NCBI GenBank assembly: GCA_027186245.1
Contig: CP114496.1
Coordinates: forward strand, 7,466,001 to 7,530,000
Direction: 5' to 3'
DNA from: Coriaria nepalensis
Lineage: Eukaryota; Streptophyta; Magnoliopsida; Cucurbitales; Coriariaceae
DNA: 64,000 nucleotides
Made by a program: the position numbers and the translations under genes
The notes under the pieces: generated by a model
What the model saw: the letters and a program-made list of their open reading frames with translations, nothing else
Database searches by the model: none
What the model was told of the DNA's origin: nothing
In this document: positions 24,501 to 36,660 of the stretch, one piece after another
How positions within the stretch are numbered: position 1 is the first letter of the stretch
Layout: each line of letters starts with the position of its first letter

Positions 24501-25239
24501 TTTAGGATCATACATTAAGATTTAAGAACCATTGCTGATCAATGGACCCTCAAACTAAACTTCACTATCTATACAAATAACCTAATCGCGAGTCTTGCAA
24601 AATTCTCGATTGCCAATATTATAATACATAAAAATAAGAATAAATAAATGATTACTAGCGTTTACATTTATATAGACATTCGTGCATGATTAATAAGTAT
24701 AATCAATGGCAAGATCAAACAAAAGCCAAATCCCTTAATTATTCTATTTGTAACCTCAAAACTTGAATCATCATAATTGTAATAAAAATAATAGGTAAGA
24801 AGGCCGACAATCTCATCCGAACTACTCGTTGACTAATCATTAGTTTTTCAGATACTACTCCAAGAGAGCAGATTTCATCTTTATTTTATTGTCATTATTT
24901 ATATATATTCGTAAATCTTAGTCGTCCATATTTAGCCAATGGACTTTATGATTGTCACGTCAAAAGTAAAAAGGAGAAATAATATTGTATATTATTTATA
25001 TACGAGAGCCGAATACGAGTTAGTAAAAAATGTTATTTCTCTCTTTTTCTCTTCTTTACTTTCGCTCAGACAATTGACAAGAACCGTTCTCCAATTTTTT
25101 TATCTTCTCCTTCAAACGAACAGAGTGGACCATTTCTGACTTTCTCCAATCCAATTTTGACCAACTCCTTTACTAATTTCTAATCTAATTTTCTCCATTT
25201 ATAAAGTTTGGAAATGCAAAAACGATAAAGAGTATGAAT

Positions 25240-25610
25240 CATTGGGTTCTCTTCTGACCGGGAACTCGAATCAAATTCTTAGATTGGACAGAGAACTCAG
25301 ACCTAGAAGTCGGTCGTGATAAGGAACTCAAATCTAAAGGAGTTATCGATCTGAGTTCCCAATCTAGATTGAGTTCTTGGTATAGAATGACATACATGGT
25401 AACTACCTTCCAGGTCAAAAGCTCAATTTAGACTAGGAATTCATCCCTAGAACTCGATCTAGATCGGGAACTCAGACCTAGATCGAGTTCTCAATTTGAG
25501 TTTCCGATCTAGACCGATTTCTCGGTCTAAAAAGATATACATGGTGACAACCTTTCAGACCGAGAACTCGATTTGGACCGAACATTCAGACCGAGGTCTC
25601 AGTCTTGAAA
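25240..25610. repeat. Degenerate repeat block rich in GAACTC and CTAGATC words
   Basis: The words gaactc, gagttc, ctagatc and gaccgag recur many times in both orientations. A longer direct repeat (tacatggtaactaccttcca near 25393 and tacatggtgacaacctttca near 25534) gives a period of about 140 bp. Noncoding, no known family recognised. Confidence 0.6.
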
Positions 25611-26859
25611 GACAGAAATCATGTATTAGTCCTTCTAGAGTTCTCTTCTAAACCTTCTCAAATCATTCTTCTCAATGATAAGAAGAATGTGTTAATCATT
25701 TATTCAATTGTGTTCATCATGATCATAATTAACCTAATGGGAAATGGCAAGACAGTAAATCTACATTCTTCGCCAAAACCTCGACCAGATCCTCCAACAT
25801 GATGATCGGAAGAATAAATGCAGTAATGAATACGAAAGTTATGCAGTTATTGGTCTTAGACCGTCGATAGAACTACTCGTTAATTATGCTGGAACCAAGC
25901 ATGAGTGGAGCCGGTGATTATCGTTTCCTTGATTGTTGAGCAACTATTTTGGTCTTTCCAAAGCGTTGCTCACTGACTCATTTTGGGTTTTCTAAGCTTG
26001 AAATCGCTATACTTGAAGCTGTTTGTTCTTCATCATCCTCAAGTACTTCTTTTGTGTTTACACATAGTACTTGCCCCGAAGAGCCTGAATATGATCCCCT
26101 GCCGGTATATAGATCCACATCACATACCCGTAACCCGTCTAGCACATACATGATACTACTCCTCATCCTCTCTTTGTGTGTATGCCTGTTTTATGTGTGT
26201 ATTTGCTTCTTCTTTTCTTTTTCATTATGATTTGTGTGTACACATAACGTGTAGAATGTGGGGCCCCCTGTTTGGACTTGATTTTTGTGTGTACGATTTT
26301 TCTCCTCTGGACTTAGCATGTGAGACATGTTATTGGCATTATAATTTGTAGCTACCAACACTAATTGAACATATCGTCTCAGCCAATCATCAATAGCCAT
26401 TCATGATATCAACATTTTAATTGAATAACGAAAATCAAATTTCTAGCCAAAATTGATGAAATTAATTTCAATCCGGTTTATCTTAGTTGAAACAATCAAA
26501 CCAATAAAAACAATTTATGACCATTAATTTTGAAAATTAAAACAAATATTATTCCTAAATACAATCAAACAGATAATCATTATCATTCTTACAAGTTGTT
26601 CCAACTCATTCGATCCATTCTCATCGTCAGCCATCCAAAGCAACCAACTTTTCAAAATTAAAAAAAAAAAAATTCAGATAAAACCCAAAATGAAATAAGA
26701 AAGAATCTGTTGCGTTAAGAAGAAAAAGGAAAACTGAAAGTACGTAAGAAGAGAAATAAAGTAGTACTAGTACATTTAAGGTAGAGATTGAACAGGTTAA
26801 CATATGGAAACTGACAGAACTGATACTTATAGTATCATAAGATGTCTTGGTCTTGGTCA

Positions 26860-26974
26860 GGATCCAATACATCTCTTTGAACACTGAAAAGCAGTTGAGA
26901 GAGAGAAAGAGATAACTACTAAAAGCAGGCCCACCTCTACTGCGATTTCAATGCTCAGAAAGATGCTTGGATCC
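26860..26974 (-). ncRNA. miRNA-precursor-like hairpin, copy B
   Basis: The left arm starts GGATCCAATACATCTCTTTG and the right arm ends CAGAAAGATGCTTGGATCC. The arms are complementary over roughly 40 positions with scattered mismatches, some of them G:U capable, around a loop of about 30 nt holding a GA-run. On the minus strand, a TATAAATA box (27063-27070) lies about 90 bp before the hairpin, as expected for a short pol II transcript. I cannot match the arms to a miRNA family I know. Confidence 0.5.
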
Positions 26975-27062
26975 GTTTTGCATAAAAGAAGGGAAAAGAA
27001 GATGAAGAAGGAGAAGGAGGAGATGGCTTTTAGATTCATGGCTGCTCAGGGTAGCACGTTTG

Positions 27063-27070
27063 TATTTATA
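27063..27070 (-). promoter_or_regulatory. TATA-like box before hairpin copy B
   Basis: The minus strand reads CCCTATAAATACAAACGTG. The same box is kept in the copies at 39748-39755 and 19718-19725. Confidence 0.45.
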
Positions 27071-27910
27071 GGGAAGATAGCCCGTGGCCTACAACGTCAT
27101 TGTGAGAGTCAGAGACCTAATATAGAACTAGATCATTCCACCTAACCATCCGACGATACTAAATTGATCTCGCTTACTATTTGGGCCTCTAGAGACCATT
27201 TTGGATCTCTGGAGGCTCTTTTTGGGCCTTGCAAGTGGCCCAATTATAAATTGCTTATATATAAAACTATATATATATATAGTTTAATAAGAAAAGATAT
27301 TTTTGTTAAAGATAAAATCTACGTACTGTTTTAAAACATTAGAAATATTTTTTAGAAATATTCAGTCAGGTGGTGTTGACGCTTGTTGTTATAGCTCAGT
27401 TAGGGTTGAGCATTTCTTCTCTCACTGAAATTCGATATATGGAATGGATTTCGATAGAATAGAAATGTTTCTTGTATTTTATTTGCACGTGTAAGATAAT
27501 ATAGTTGAACTTATTTTTTATCAATTCAAAATTTTAAACTAATTGTTAACTCTTAATAAACTCAAATAAATTTATTAAAGATAGTTAAATTTTCTAGATT
27601 TTTCAATTTTCTTATACATGTTAAGTATCGGCTCAGTTAACCTCTATATTGAAGTGTAGGAGAAGTTTAAAGCAAATATTTTTCAGCATAAAGTGAGTTA
27701 GCTCATCTTTGCTTGTCTTCCGTTTTCTCCAAATGATTGTGAATGTATGCATGAGTTCTTTTAAGTTTCTACGGATATCTTTATTTGTTTAGAATAGAGC
27801 TTCAAGCTTTTACGAAGTATCACTATAAACACTTTTTTCAGTATTCTAGTCTTTAGAGAGACTTTCTTGAGTAAGAAAGATATCTACATGTGATTCCCAA
27901 AAATCCAATG

Positions 27911-27920
27911 TGGTATCAGA
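27911..27920 (+). other. Relic primer-binding site of an older LTR element
   Basis: TGGTATCAGA, the usual initiator-Met tRNA complement of plant copia elements, lies 27 bp before the left LTR of the copia element at 27948 and outside it. It may mark the edge of an older, mostly lost element into which the present one inserted. Confidence 0.3.
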
Positions 27921-27942
27921 TTTTCAACATGGTATCCAAGTG

Positions 27943-27947
27943 TTGGA
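27943..27947. repeat. Target-site duplication TTGGA, left of copia-A
   Basis: TTGGA here is matched by TTGGA at 32709-32713 on the other side of the element. Confidence 0.85.
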
Positions 27948-28105
27948 TGTTAATGTATTTTATGTTATGGGCTTTAGGCTCATCTAGTTTACTTGTACTA
28001 CACTTTACTTGTACTTGTACTACTCTCATATGCCTTATATATAAAGGCATCACATGTACATTCCTAAATCATAAAATAGAATACAATCATTCAGTATTTA
28101 TAACA
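27948..28105 (+). repeat. 5' LTR of copia-A
   Basis: TGTTAATG...TAACA, 158 bp, about 95% identical by eye to the 3' LTR, with a TATATATAAAGG box inside. Confidence 0.9.
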
Positions 28106-31100
28106 TGGTATTAGAACCACTGCTCTGACATTTTTTTTAGCAGTCTTGTCTCTCTTGGTGTTACTCCACCCTTATCGCTTCCGCCGTCACAACAGCCGCT
28201 GCAGCCACTCGCCGTTGAACCTTCGATGTCTCTCAGCCATTATCCTCGGGTTCCGGAACTACAGCCGCCGTAGTTGAGGAGTCCCGCACCACACAGACCA
28301 CTGCAATCACCGTCTCCGCCGTGCATCTTGCTTCTCCTTCAGGGTCTGCTAACGTCATCTGTGACGTCACACTGCCACGTCACCTAAGGCTGACATCATC
28401 ATCCACTCATCTGATGTCGTCACCCACCGAATCTGACGTCATCGTTGACCAACGTGACCAGACCATTGACTTTGACCAAGGGTTGACTTTGACATATAGG
28501 GTTGACTTTTTACAATCTAGGTTCTCCTTACCCAGTTTTTCACGTATATTTCATTTTTACAGTTTGTTTTTGCATATTGTGTCTCTAAATGGATAAAAAT
28601 GATAATTTTCTTCCTCGCCCCATCATTACTATATTGGAGGGGAATAAGAATTACTTATCTTGGTCTCAAGCTATGAGCAGTTTTCTTAAGGGTCGCATGC
28701 TCTGGCATTATTGTACTGGTGAAATTATTATTCCTGTCAAGGTGGAAAGTGAAGAAGATGATGCCTTTCTCAGTCGCATGATTGAATGGGATAGTCACAA
28801 CTAGATGATCCTCACATGGATTCAGAACACTTCCATTCCCTCCATCTCCAACCTGTTGGGCAGCTTTGATGATGCAAAATCAGCATGGGATATGTTGGCC
28901 AAAAGGTACTCCACTACTCACGGATCCATGAAATATCAGTTAGTGGTTGAATTGCATCAACTTCGACAAGAACCAGGGCAATCCATCAATGACTACTATG
29001 ATCAGCTTCACTTCATTTGGGACCAAATTGACCTTTCTGATCTAATTTGGGCATGCTCAAAGGATGCTTAGCAATATGCTATAGTGAGAGATGAATTTCG
29101 TCTCTATGAATCTCTATTGTCACTTCACAAGGCCTTTGAGCCCATCCGATGTCAGCTTCTTAATATCAGTTCTGCAATTATTGCAAGCGTCCTGGCCACA
29201 CCATTGAGACTTGTTACCATCGCAACAAATCTACTGCTGCTGTTGCTAATACTGAGCTTACTCCGCTGATGCCTTCCAGTTCAGCTGAGTCCCAGTCTTT
29301 TGGATCCACTATCAACCTCTCCCCCACTAAACTACAGGAGATCATAACTCAGGTTGTTCGTATGGCTGGTAATGCATCTCTTTCCACTGCTTTCTCAGTT
29401 ATACCCGGTAAGTCTCAAACTTGGCTTTTTGATTCTGCCTGTTGCAATCACATGACACCTCACTCATCCTTATTCTCCAAACTTGACCATGCACCACATC
29501 CTCTTAATATTCATATAGCTGATGGTTCCACCATGCATGGGAATAGTCTAGGTTTTGTTTTGACCTCTAACCTCTCTGTTCCTAGGATCTTCCATCTACC
29601 TGACCTATCCTATAATTTGTGCTATGTGGGACAATTAGCTGAACTAGGATATCGCCTATTTTTGACTATTCTGGGTGTATTGTGCAAGATCCGAGGACGG
29701 GGCAAGAGCTTGGGACCGATCCTAGGGTTGGGCGTATGTTTCCCATGGACAATCTTCATCTTTCACCTATTGCTCATGTCTCTGTTGCTGTTGCAGCTGC
29801 CGCAGTTTCTTCTTTACCTTCTCTCGCACTTTGGCATTCTCGTCTTGGTCATGCCTCATATACTTGGGGTACAATAGTTAACTTCTAAGGGTCTGTTGAG
29901 TTCTGTGTCCAAAGACAATTTTGATTGTCCTTCATGCCAGTTAGGAAAACAACCAGCTTTACCTTTCAATTATAGTGAATCTATCTCTAATAGTATTTTT
30001 GAGTTAATTCATTATGAGGTTTGGGGACCTTCTCCTGTTACTAGTATTGGCGGATCTCGTTATTTTGTTGTTTTCATTGATGATTATTCTAGTTATAGTT
30101 GGATCTTTCCTATGAAATCTCGTTCTGAAATCTTACCAATATACAATAACTTTGCAAAAATGGTTGAAACTCAATTCTTCAAACATATCAAAACTTTTCG
30201 TTCTGATAATGCTCTTGAATATACTCAATATGCTTTTAAAGCTCTGTTACATTCTTATGGCACTATACATCATCTAACCTGTCTAAGCACCTCTCAACAA
30301 AATGGTCGAGCCGAAAGAAAACTTTGTCATATTCTTGACACTATCTGTGCTCTTCTTCTTTCTGCCAAAGTTCCTATCCCATTTTGGGGTGAAGCCGCTC
30401 TTCATGTTGTTCATGCCATTAATCGCATTCCAAGCATTGTTATCCATAATCAGACTCCGTATGAGCGCCTTTTTGGGTCACCCCCTAACTATCATTACCT
30501 TCGCTCCTTCGGATCTGCTTGTTTCGTTCTTCTTCAGCCTCATAAGCACAACAAGCTTGAGCCTCGATCTAGACTTTGTTGTTTCCTTGGTTATGGTGAA
30601 ACTCAAAAAGGGTATCGGTGCTATGATCTTGTCTCTCATCGTCTTCGTGTTTGCCATAATGTTGTCTTTTGGGAACACCGCTTGTTTGTTAAACTCTCTC
30701 ACTTTCGTTCTTCCCTAACTAACTCTTCTGTTTTAGAAATCTTTCTAGATGAGTCTCATCTTCCTTCTACAGATACTCTTGATCTTTATTTGGACTTCTC
30801 TATTCCATCTCCAGATATTTTTGATGATTCTCCAAGACAGGTTGTAGATGAATAGGTTGATGACGAGCTACCCCACCTTGAGCTTAGGCCCCCTGCTCCT
30901 GCTCCGCCTGAAGATCCTCCACAAGATATTCCACCTCGCCACTCAACCCGGGTAAGATCCATTCCTGCACATTTACTTGACTATCATTGTTACACTGCCC
31001 TTGCTACACTCCATGAGCCTCAAACCTATCATGAGGCCTCGACTGACCCTTTATGGCAGATTGCAATGAAAGAGGAAATTGAAGCATTAACCAAAAACCA

Positions 31101-32551
31101 TACTTGGGATCTGGTTACTCTCCCTCCTAGTTAGTCTATGGTTGTTTGTAAGTGGATCTATAAGATCAAGACTCGCTCTGATGGGTCCATCGAGTACTAT
31201 AAGGCTCGTCTTGTTGCAAAAGGTTTTACACAGGAATATGGGATTGATTATGAAGAGACTTTTGCTTCAGTTGCCCGTATCTCCTCTGTTCGTGCCCTCT
31301 TAGCTATTGCAGCTGCTATTAAATGAGACCTTTTTCAGATGGATGCTAAAAATGCCTTCCTTAATGGGGATCTGCATGAAGAAGTCTATATGCAACCTCC
31401 TCCTGGTCTTTCTGTTGAAACAAACAAGGTTTGTCGCCTTCAACGGGCACTTTATGGTCTTAAACAAGCTCCACAAGCTTGGTTTGCCAAGTTCAGCTCC
31501 ACCATCTTTTGCTTGGGTTATACTGCCAGTCCTTATGATTCTGCCTTATTTCTTCGTCGCAATGACAAAGGCACCATTTTTCTTCTCCTATATGTAGATG
31601 ATATGATCATAACTGGTGATGACCTCAATGGCATTTAAGATCTCAAGGATTTTCTTAGTCAGCAGTTTGAGACGAAAGACCTTGGACATCTCAGCTATTT
31701 CTTGGGTCTTGAGATCACTCGTTCCACAGATGGTCTTTATATTACTCAAGCCAAGTATGCATCTGACCTTTTATCTCAAGCTGGACTCACTGATAGCAAG
31801 ACTGTTGACACTCTAGTTGAACTTAATGCGCATCTGACACCCTCAGGGGGGAAACCATTGTCTAATCCCTCTCTTTACAGACGATTGGTTGTCAGCCTAA
31901 TTTATCTCACAATTACTCGTCCAGACATTTCTTATGTTGTTCATCAGGTGAGCCAGTATTTGTCTGCTCCACGATCGACTCACTATGTTGTTGTTCTGTG
32001 CACTCTACGATACTTGAAGAGCACTCTCTTCCATGACCTTTTCTACTTAGCTAGTCTCCCCTTGTACTTCGTGCATTCTCTAATGCTGATAGGGCAGGAG
32101 ATCCCACTGATCGTAGGTCCACTACAGGTTATTGCTTTCTCCTTGTTTCTTCTTTAATTTCTTGGCGAAGTAAGAAACAAACTTTCGTGGCCCGCTCTAG
32201 TATTGAAGCGGAATATCGTGCTCTTGCTGACACCATATCTGAGCTTCTTTGGCTACGATGGCTTCTTAAGGATTTGGGTGTGTCCATCCTCTGCTACTCC
32301 CCTTTATTGTGACAACCAGAGTGCCATTCATATTGCTCATAATGATGTCTTTCATGAACAGACTAAACACATCGAGATTGATTGTCATTTTATCCGTTCT
32401 CATCTTGTCTATGGTGCTCTCAAGCTTTTCTCCGTCTCCTCCAAAGATCAACTTGCATATATCTTTACCAAGGCACTTCCTAAGGGACGCACTCGTGATT
32501 TGATTGACAATCTCAAGCTAGTCTCACATCCACCTTGAGTTTGAGGGGGGC

Positions 32552-32708
32552 TGTTAATGTATTTTATGTTATGGGCTTTAGGCCCAGCTAGTTTACTTGT
32601 ACTACACTTTACTTGTACTTGTACTACTCTCATATGCCTCCTATTAAAGGCATCACATGTACATTCCCAAATCATAAAATAGAATACAATCATTCAGTAT
32701 TTCTAACA
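32552..32708 (+). repeat. 3' LTR of copia-A
   Basis: TGTTAATG...CTAACA, 157 bp. It follows the polypurine tract and is followed by the TTGGA duplication (32709-32713). Confidence 0.9.
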
Positions 32709-32872
32709 TTGGATTTTCAACATAGTATTAGAGCATCAGAAATTCTAACTATATACATTCATTAATCCACATATGAAACATATCCTTTTTCACAATGGAT
32801 AAAAAAAACGTGTAAATAATATACGCAATTGTTTTCAACTAACCTGATGGGAAATGCAACGACAGTAAACCA

Positions 32873-33092
32873 TGAGAATATTTGCTAAACCACCACACTT
32901 AAAAGGGTGGTGAGAGTTTTCTATTTATAACTATTTACAGAGTAAAGGAAATTATTACAAATCAAATAATATCAAACAGATTACAAAAGAAATGGAAAGT
33001 AGGAATAAATGGATACAAAAGAATAGCCTATAATTAAGGGTCAAATATTATATATATGATAAACCGTAACGGAAGGCTACGTATCCTCAACA
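32873..33092 (-). repeat. 3' LTR of copia-B
   Basis: 220 bp, TGAGAATA...CTCAACA in plus orientation. The left flank is AACCA (32868-32872) and the polypurine tract is at its right. Confidence 0.88.
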
Positions 33093-33878
33093 CCCTCCCA
33101 CAAGTTGAGCATCGATTTAGAATGAACGTGAAGCTTGGAGCAGAAAAATTCAAAGAGAGGTCGAGAAACACTTTTGGTGAAGATGTCAGCAACCTGAAGG
33201 TGGGAGGGCACATACTGGGTGCGAAGTTTGCCAGCGACAATGAGTTCCCGAAGGAAATGGTAATCTAATTCAACATGCTTCGCCCGCTTGTGGGAAATGG
33301 GATTGGAACTTAAAAAGATAGCACTTTTGTTGTCACATAAGAGCAGGGGCTGCTGTGGAATGGGGACCTTGAGGTCATGCAGAAGATGCGTAAGCCAAAG
33401 TAGTTCAGCAGCAGTCATGGCAAGGGCCACGATACTCAAATTCATAGCTGAAGCGTGAGACAGTAGGTTGCTTCTTTGCACTCCAAGAAACTAGATTGTT
33501 ACCAAGATAAATAGAGTAACCGGATGTGGAACGATGAGTATCGGGACAACTAGCCCAATCAGCATCCGAATAAGCTACTAGCGCACTAGGAACAGTGGAT
33601 GGGCAAAAGGTAAGACCAAAGTGGAGTATGCCCTTAACATAGCGAAGAATACGCTTAACAGCAAGAAAATGATCTGCAGTAGGGACGTGCAAAAATTGAC
33701 TAACAAAATTGACAGCATGGGCAATATCTGGACACGTAATGGTCAAGTACTGAAGGGCGCTAACAAGAGATCGATAGAGAGTAGGATCAGAGAAAGGAGA
33801 ACCATCAGTAGTTAGGTGTTGGGAAACAACCATCGGGGTGTGAACAGGTTTGCTGTCGAGCAACTGAGCACGAGGAAG

Positions 33879-34000
33879 AATATCTCGAGCATATTTTAAC
33901 TGACTGATAAATAGGCTAGAATATCTCGAGCATATTTTAACTGACTGATAAATAGGCTAGAATATCTCGAGCATATTTTAACTGACTGATAAATAGGCTA
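33879..34000. repeat. Three tandem copies of a 41-bp unit in copia-B pol
   Basis: The unit begins aatatctcgagcatatttta and ends gataaataggctag. It occurs at 33879-33919, 33920-33960 and 33961-34000. The copies are identical by eye, which means the expansion is recent compared with the decay of the element. Confidence 0.9.
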
Positions 34001-35154
34001 TCAGGAGTGGGCGAAGCTTCAAGACCAAGAAAGTAATTAAGGGAGCCCAAATCCTTGGTAGTAAACTCAGAGTGAAGCTTGCGAGTAAAGCTGGCAAGAA
34101 GAGATGGGTTGTTCCTAGTAACAATGATGTCATCAACATAAAGAAGCAAATAAAGAAAACTAGACTGCTGATGAAAAATAAAAAGAGAGGTGTTAGCGCA
34201 GCTGCAAGAAAAACCAAGTGTGAGAAGAAAGGAGCTGAGACGCTCAAACGAGGCACGGGGAGCTTGCTTTAAACCATATAGGAAGGCTTTCTTTAACATA
34301 TAAACATGAGTGGGAAAGTGAGGATCAATATACCCAGGAGGTTGTTCCATATAAACATGTTCAGTAAGGGAGCCATTGAGGAAAACATTTTTGACATCAA
34401 GTTGCAGAAAAAGGCCATTTATTTGTGACAACAAGAGAAAGTACAACACGGACAGTAGTAGCTTTGACAACCGGACTGAAAGTGTCAATGTAGTCGAGAC
34501 CAGGTACCTGGGTATAACCTTTGGCAACAGGGTGAGCCTTGAGACGATTGACGGATCCATCCGACAAATATTTAGTGCGAAACACCCATTTAGAGCCCCC
34601 GATGTTGGTGTTGGCAGGGCGAGGAACCAAAATCCAAGTACCATTTTGTTGTAAAGCTTGAACTTCTTCATCCATGGCAGCAAGCCAAGCAAGATTCTTT
34701 GCAGCAAATTTGAATCATTTTGGCTTAGTGGATGCAAGAAGAGCATAAATAAGTCCAGAGGAGCCCAAAACACCAAGATTTGCTGGATGACGAGTCTTGA
34801 AAATACTAGCTTTGGCTCGTGTGATCATAGGATGAGAACCCAAAGAAGAAGAGGAATCATCAGCAGGCTCAATAGAAGGCGGACTGGAAGCCGAGGATGG
34901 CAAAGAGGAACATGCAATAGAGTTATCAACCTGCACAGACTCATCCACAAGGTCAGAACAAATATTACACGAAGAGGAGCTGGATCGAGGAATGTGCGGG
35001 GAAGGAGAGGTAGGGGAAAAGAGGGATGGATCAATATAAGGAAGAAGCGGTTCTAAAAAAATTGAAATATAGAGAGAGGAAAGAGGTTGGGTCTGGGAGC
35101 TAGGGACAGTAAGAAAGTGAGTTTCATCAAATTGAGCGTGGCGGGTGATGTATA

Positions 35155-36660
35155 TGTAACGCCTACTAGATGTTTAGTTTATCAAATATTTTTCTAGGGA
35201 AACATATACAGATAGTAGGTGCATTACTTTTTCTTTTTCTTATATATAAAAAATTTTGTTCCTTAGAATTAACTTTACTTTCAAAAGCGGTTTGAATGAT
35301 ATACATAATAATTTGAAAATACTGCGAAAGTCTTTGTCATAGAAAAGTAATCCCAAAACTTTTTATATACTTTATTCTTTATTTGAATATACATATACGT
35401 ACATATACATAAGAAGTGCCCTTTTTTTCAAACTCATAACTTACAGAGGTCGGGTCTCATATGTACAATCTCACGGACTGATAGCCTTCATTCGCCTGTT
35501 CCTTAGCTTACCGCCTTACCTTTGTAATTTCCTACAACACAGAGTAGACATCTATGAGCTAGAAGCTCAGTAAGGATAGTGTCCTACTCACATCACTATT
35601 CTTTTTATGATTATCGTGAGTTAGTGTTTTTATGACCTATATCTAACGTACATAAATTCCTATCATTTATGACCTATATCTAACGTGCATAAATTCTTAT
35701 CATTCTACATACTTGGGCTCTGAGGATGCTATCATCGGCATGTCAATTGATATTTAATCAGTGGTCTGCTTATGACCATTGCAACGATCCACATTGACAT
35801 TTTCTTTAATATCATTTAGGGTCATTTCTGATCGACAAACGATACTTCTTTTGACCCAGCAGCACCTCACTTTAATATTATGTATGCTTATGCTTCTTAT
35901 TTATTTTAGCATAACATTAACTTTTGGAAATATGAACATATGCACTTAATGTTTAAAGTTTGTACTCTCTTCAAACCATCCTGCTATATTATGTTCATTC
36001 TAGTTATAATCTTTATTTCTAATATGGTAATCATAGTATTTCACTTCTACTTAGCATGCTATAATTATAATCCTAACACAAACATAACCAAATCATCATT
36101 TAATAATTAATATTATCCTCAATTAATATAATTATAATCATAATAATAAACAAACAATATCCTGATATTGTAGTGAGACTATACTTACAAAAGTTGGTTG
36201 ACCGGAAATCTTGACTTTCCTCTTTCTCTCTTTCCTTCCCTTTCTTTCCTTTCTCTCCTTTTTCCTTCACGGACCCTTTTTCCTTTCTTGCCCATTTTCT
36301 CTTTGGCTAAAGGGGTATTTATATGGTTAATTGAAGATTTAAATGGTGACATGTGTCTTATTGACTCATCCTTTAATTTGATGATTAATGCAAGATGATG
36401 AGTTAGCTAACTTAAGAGATGCCAAATGGGTATTAACGTGGAGCTTTATCATTTATTTATTTATTTATTTATATAATAATAATAATTATTATTAATAATT
36501 AAACTTAAGCCCTTATTAAATTTTAAAATTTATAAAAAGATCCTCTACTATTTATATCATTAAAATTTGGTATATGTGGGAATTATAATTTACTAATGAG
36601 TCAAATTTTAAATTTATTTTCCCACTACTATACCTAATCTAGAAATATTGGGGGATTACA
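35155..36660. mobile_element. Solo LTR (probably Ty3/gypsy type) inserted in copia-B
   Basis: 1506 bp beginning TGTAACGCC and ending GGGGGATTACA, with no coding content, flanked on both sides by GTATA (35150-35154 and 36661-36665). TG..CA ends and a 5-bp duplication identify an LTR left by recombination between two LTRs. The TGTAAC.../...TTACA ends recall gypsy LTRs. It interrupts copia-B between integrase and RT. Confidence 0.85.

Larger units (their letters stand above)
22399..27942. other. Repeat-rich intergenic DNA downstream of LTP copy 2
   Basis: In order: LTP 3' UTR; a possible TIR element (22761-24500) carrying a minisatellite; AT-rich DNA homologous to the region after LTP copy 1 (about 24540-24720 versus 18130-18290); a GAACTC/CTAGATC repeat block (about 25240-25610); about 25731-27240 homologous to the LTP copy 3 area and holding the second hairpin; then AT-rich DNA up to the copia element at 27948. 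A 93-codon plus frame (25949-26230) ends in a hydrophobic run, but I do not recognise it and do not call it a gene. Confidence 0.4.
27948..32708 (+). mobile_element. Ty1/copia retrotransposon, decayed (copia-A)
   Basis: It is 4761 bp, bounded by 158/157-bp LTRs, a PBS (TGGTATTAGAACC) right after the left LTR and a PPT (GAGGGGGGC) before the right LTR, and flanked by TTGGA duplications. Gag starts near 28589, with a CCHC zinc knuckle at 29173-29214. A protease-like DSACCNHM is near 29430, followed by GAG-pre-integrase and integrase (about 29900-30450, with first catalytic D read as E in HYEVWGP), RT with YVDDM (about 31140-31640), and RNase H (to 32536). In-frame stops at 28802, 29069, 30853, 31132, 31324 and 31636 and frame changes make it non-functional. 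The order IN-RT defines copia. Confidence 0.93.

Noticed and set aside
25949..26230. 93-codon plus-strand ORF with Ser-run and hydrophobic tail
   Set aside because: There is no recognisable family, the tail is low-complexity CTT-rich DNA, and no promoter or homologous frame is seen in the related segment at 38-39 kb.
27385..27450. tRNA-like stretch with TAGCTCAGTTAGGGTTGAGC
   Set aside because: It resembles a tRNA D-arm, but no anticodon arm, T-loop (GTTCGANTC) or acceptor pairing follows at the right spacing.
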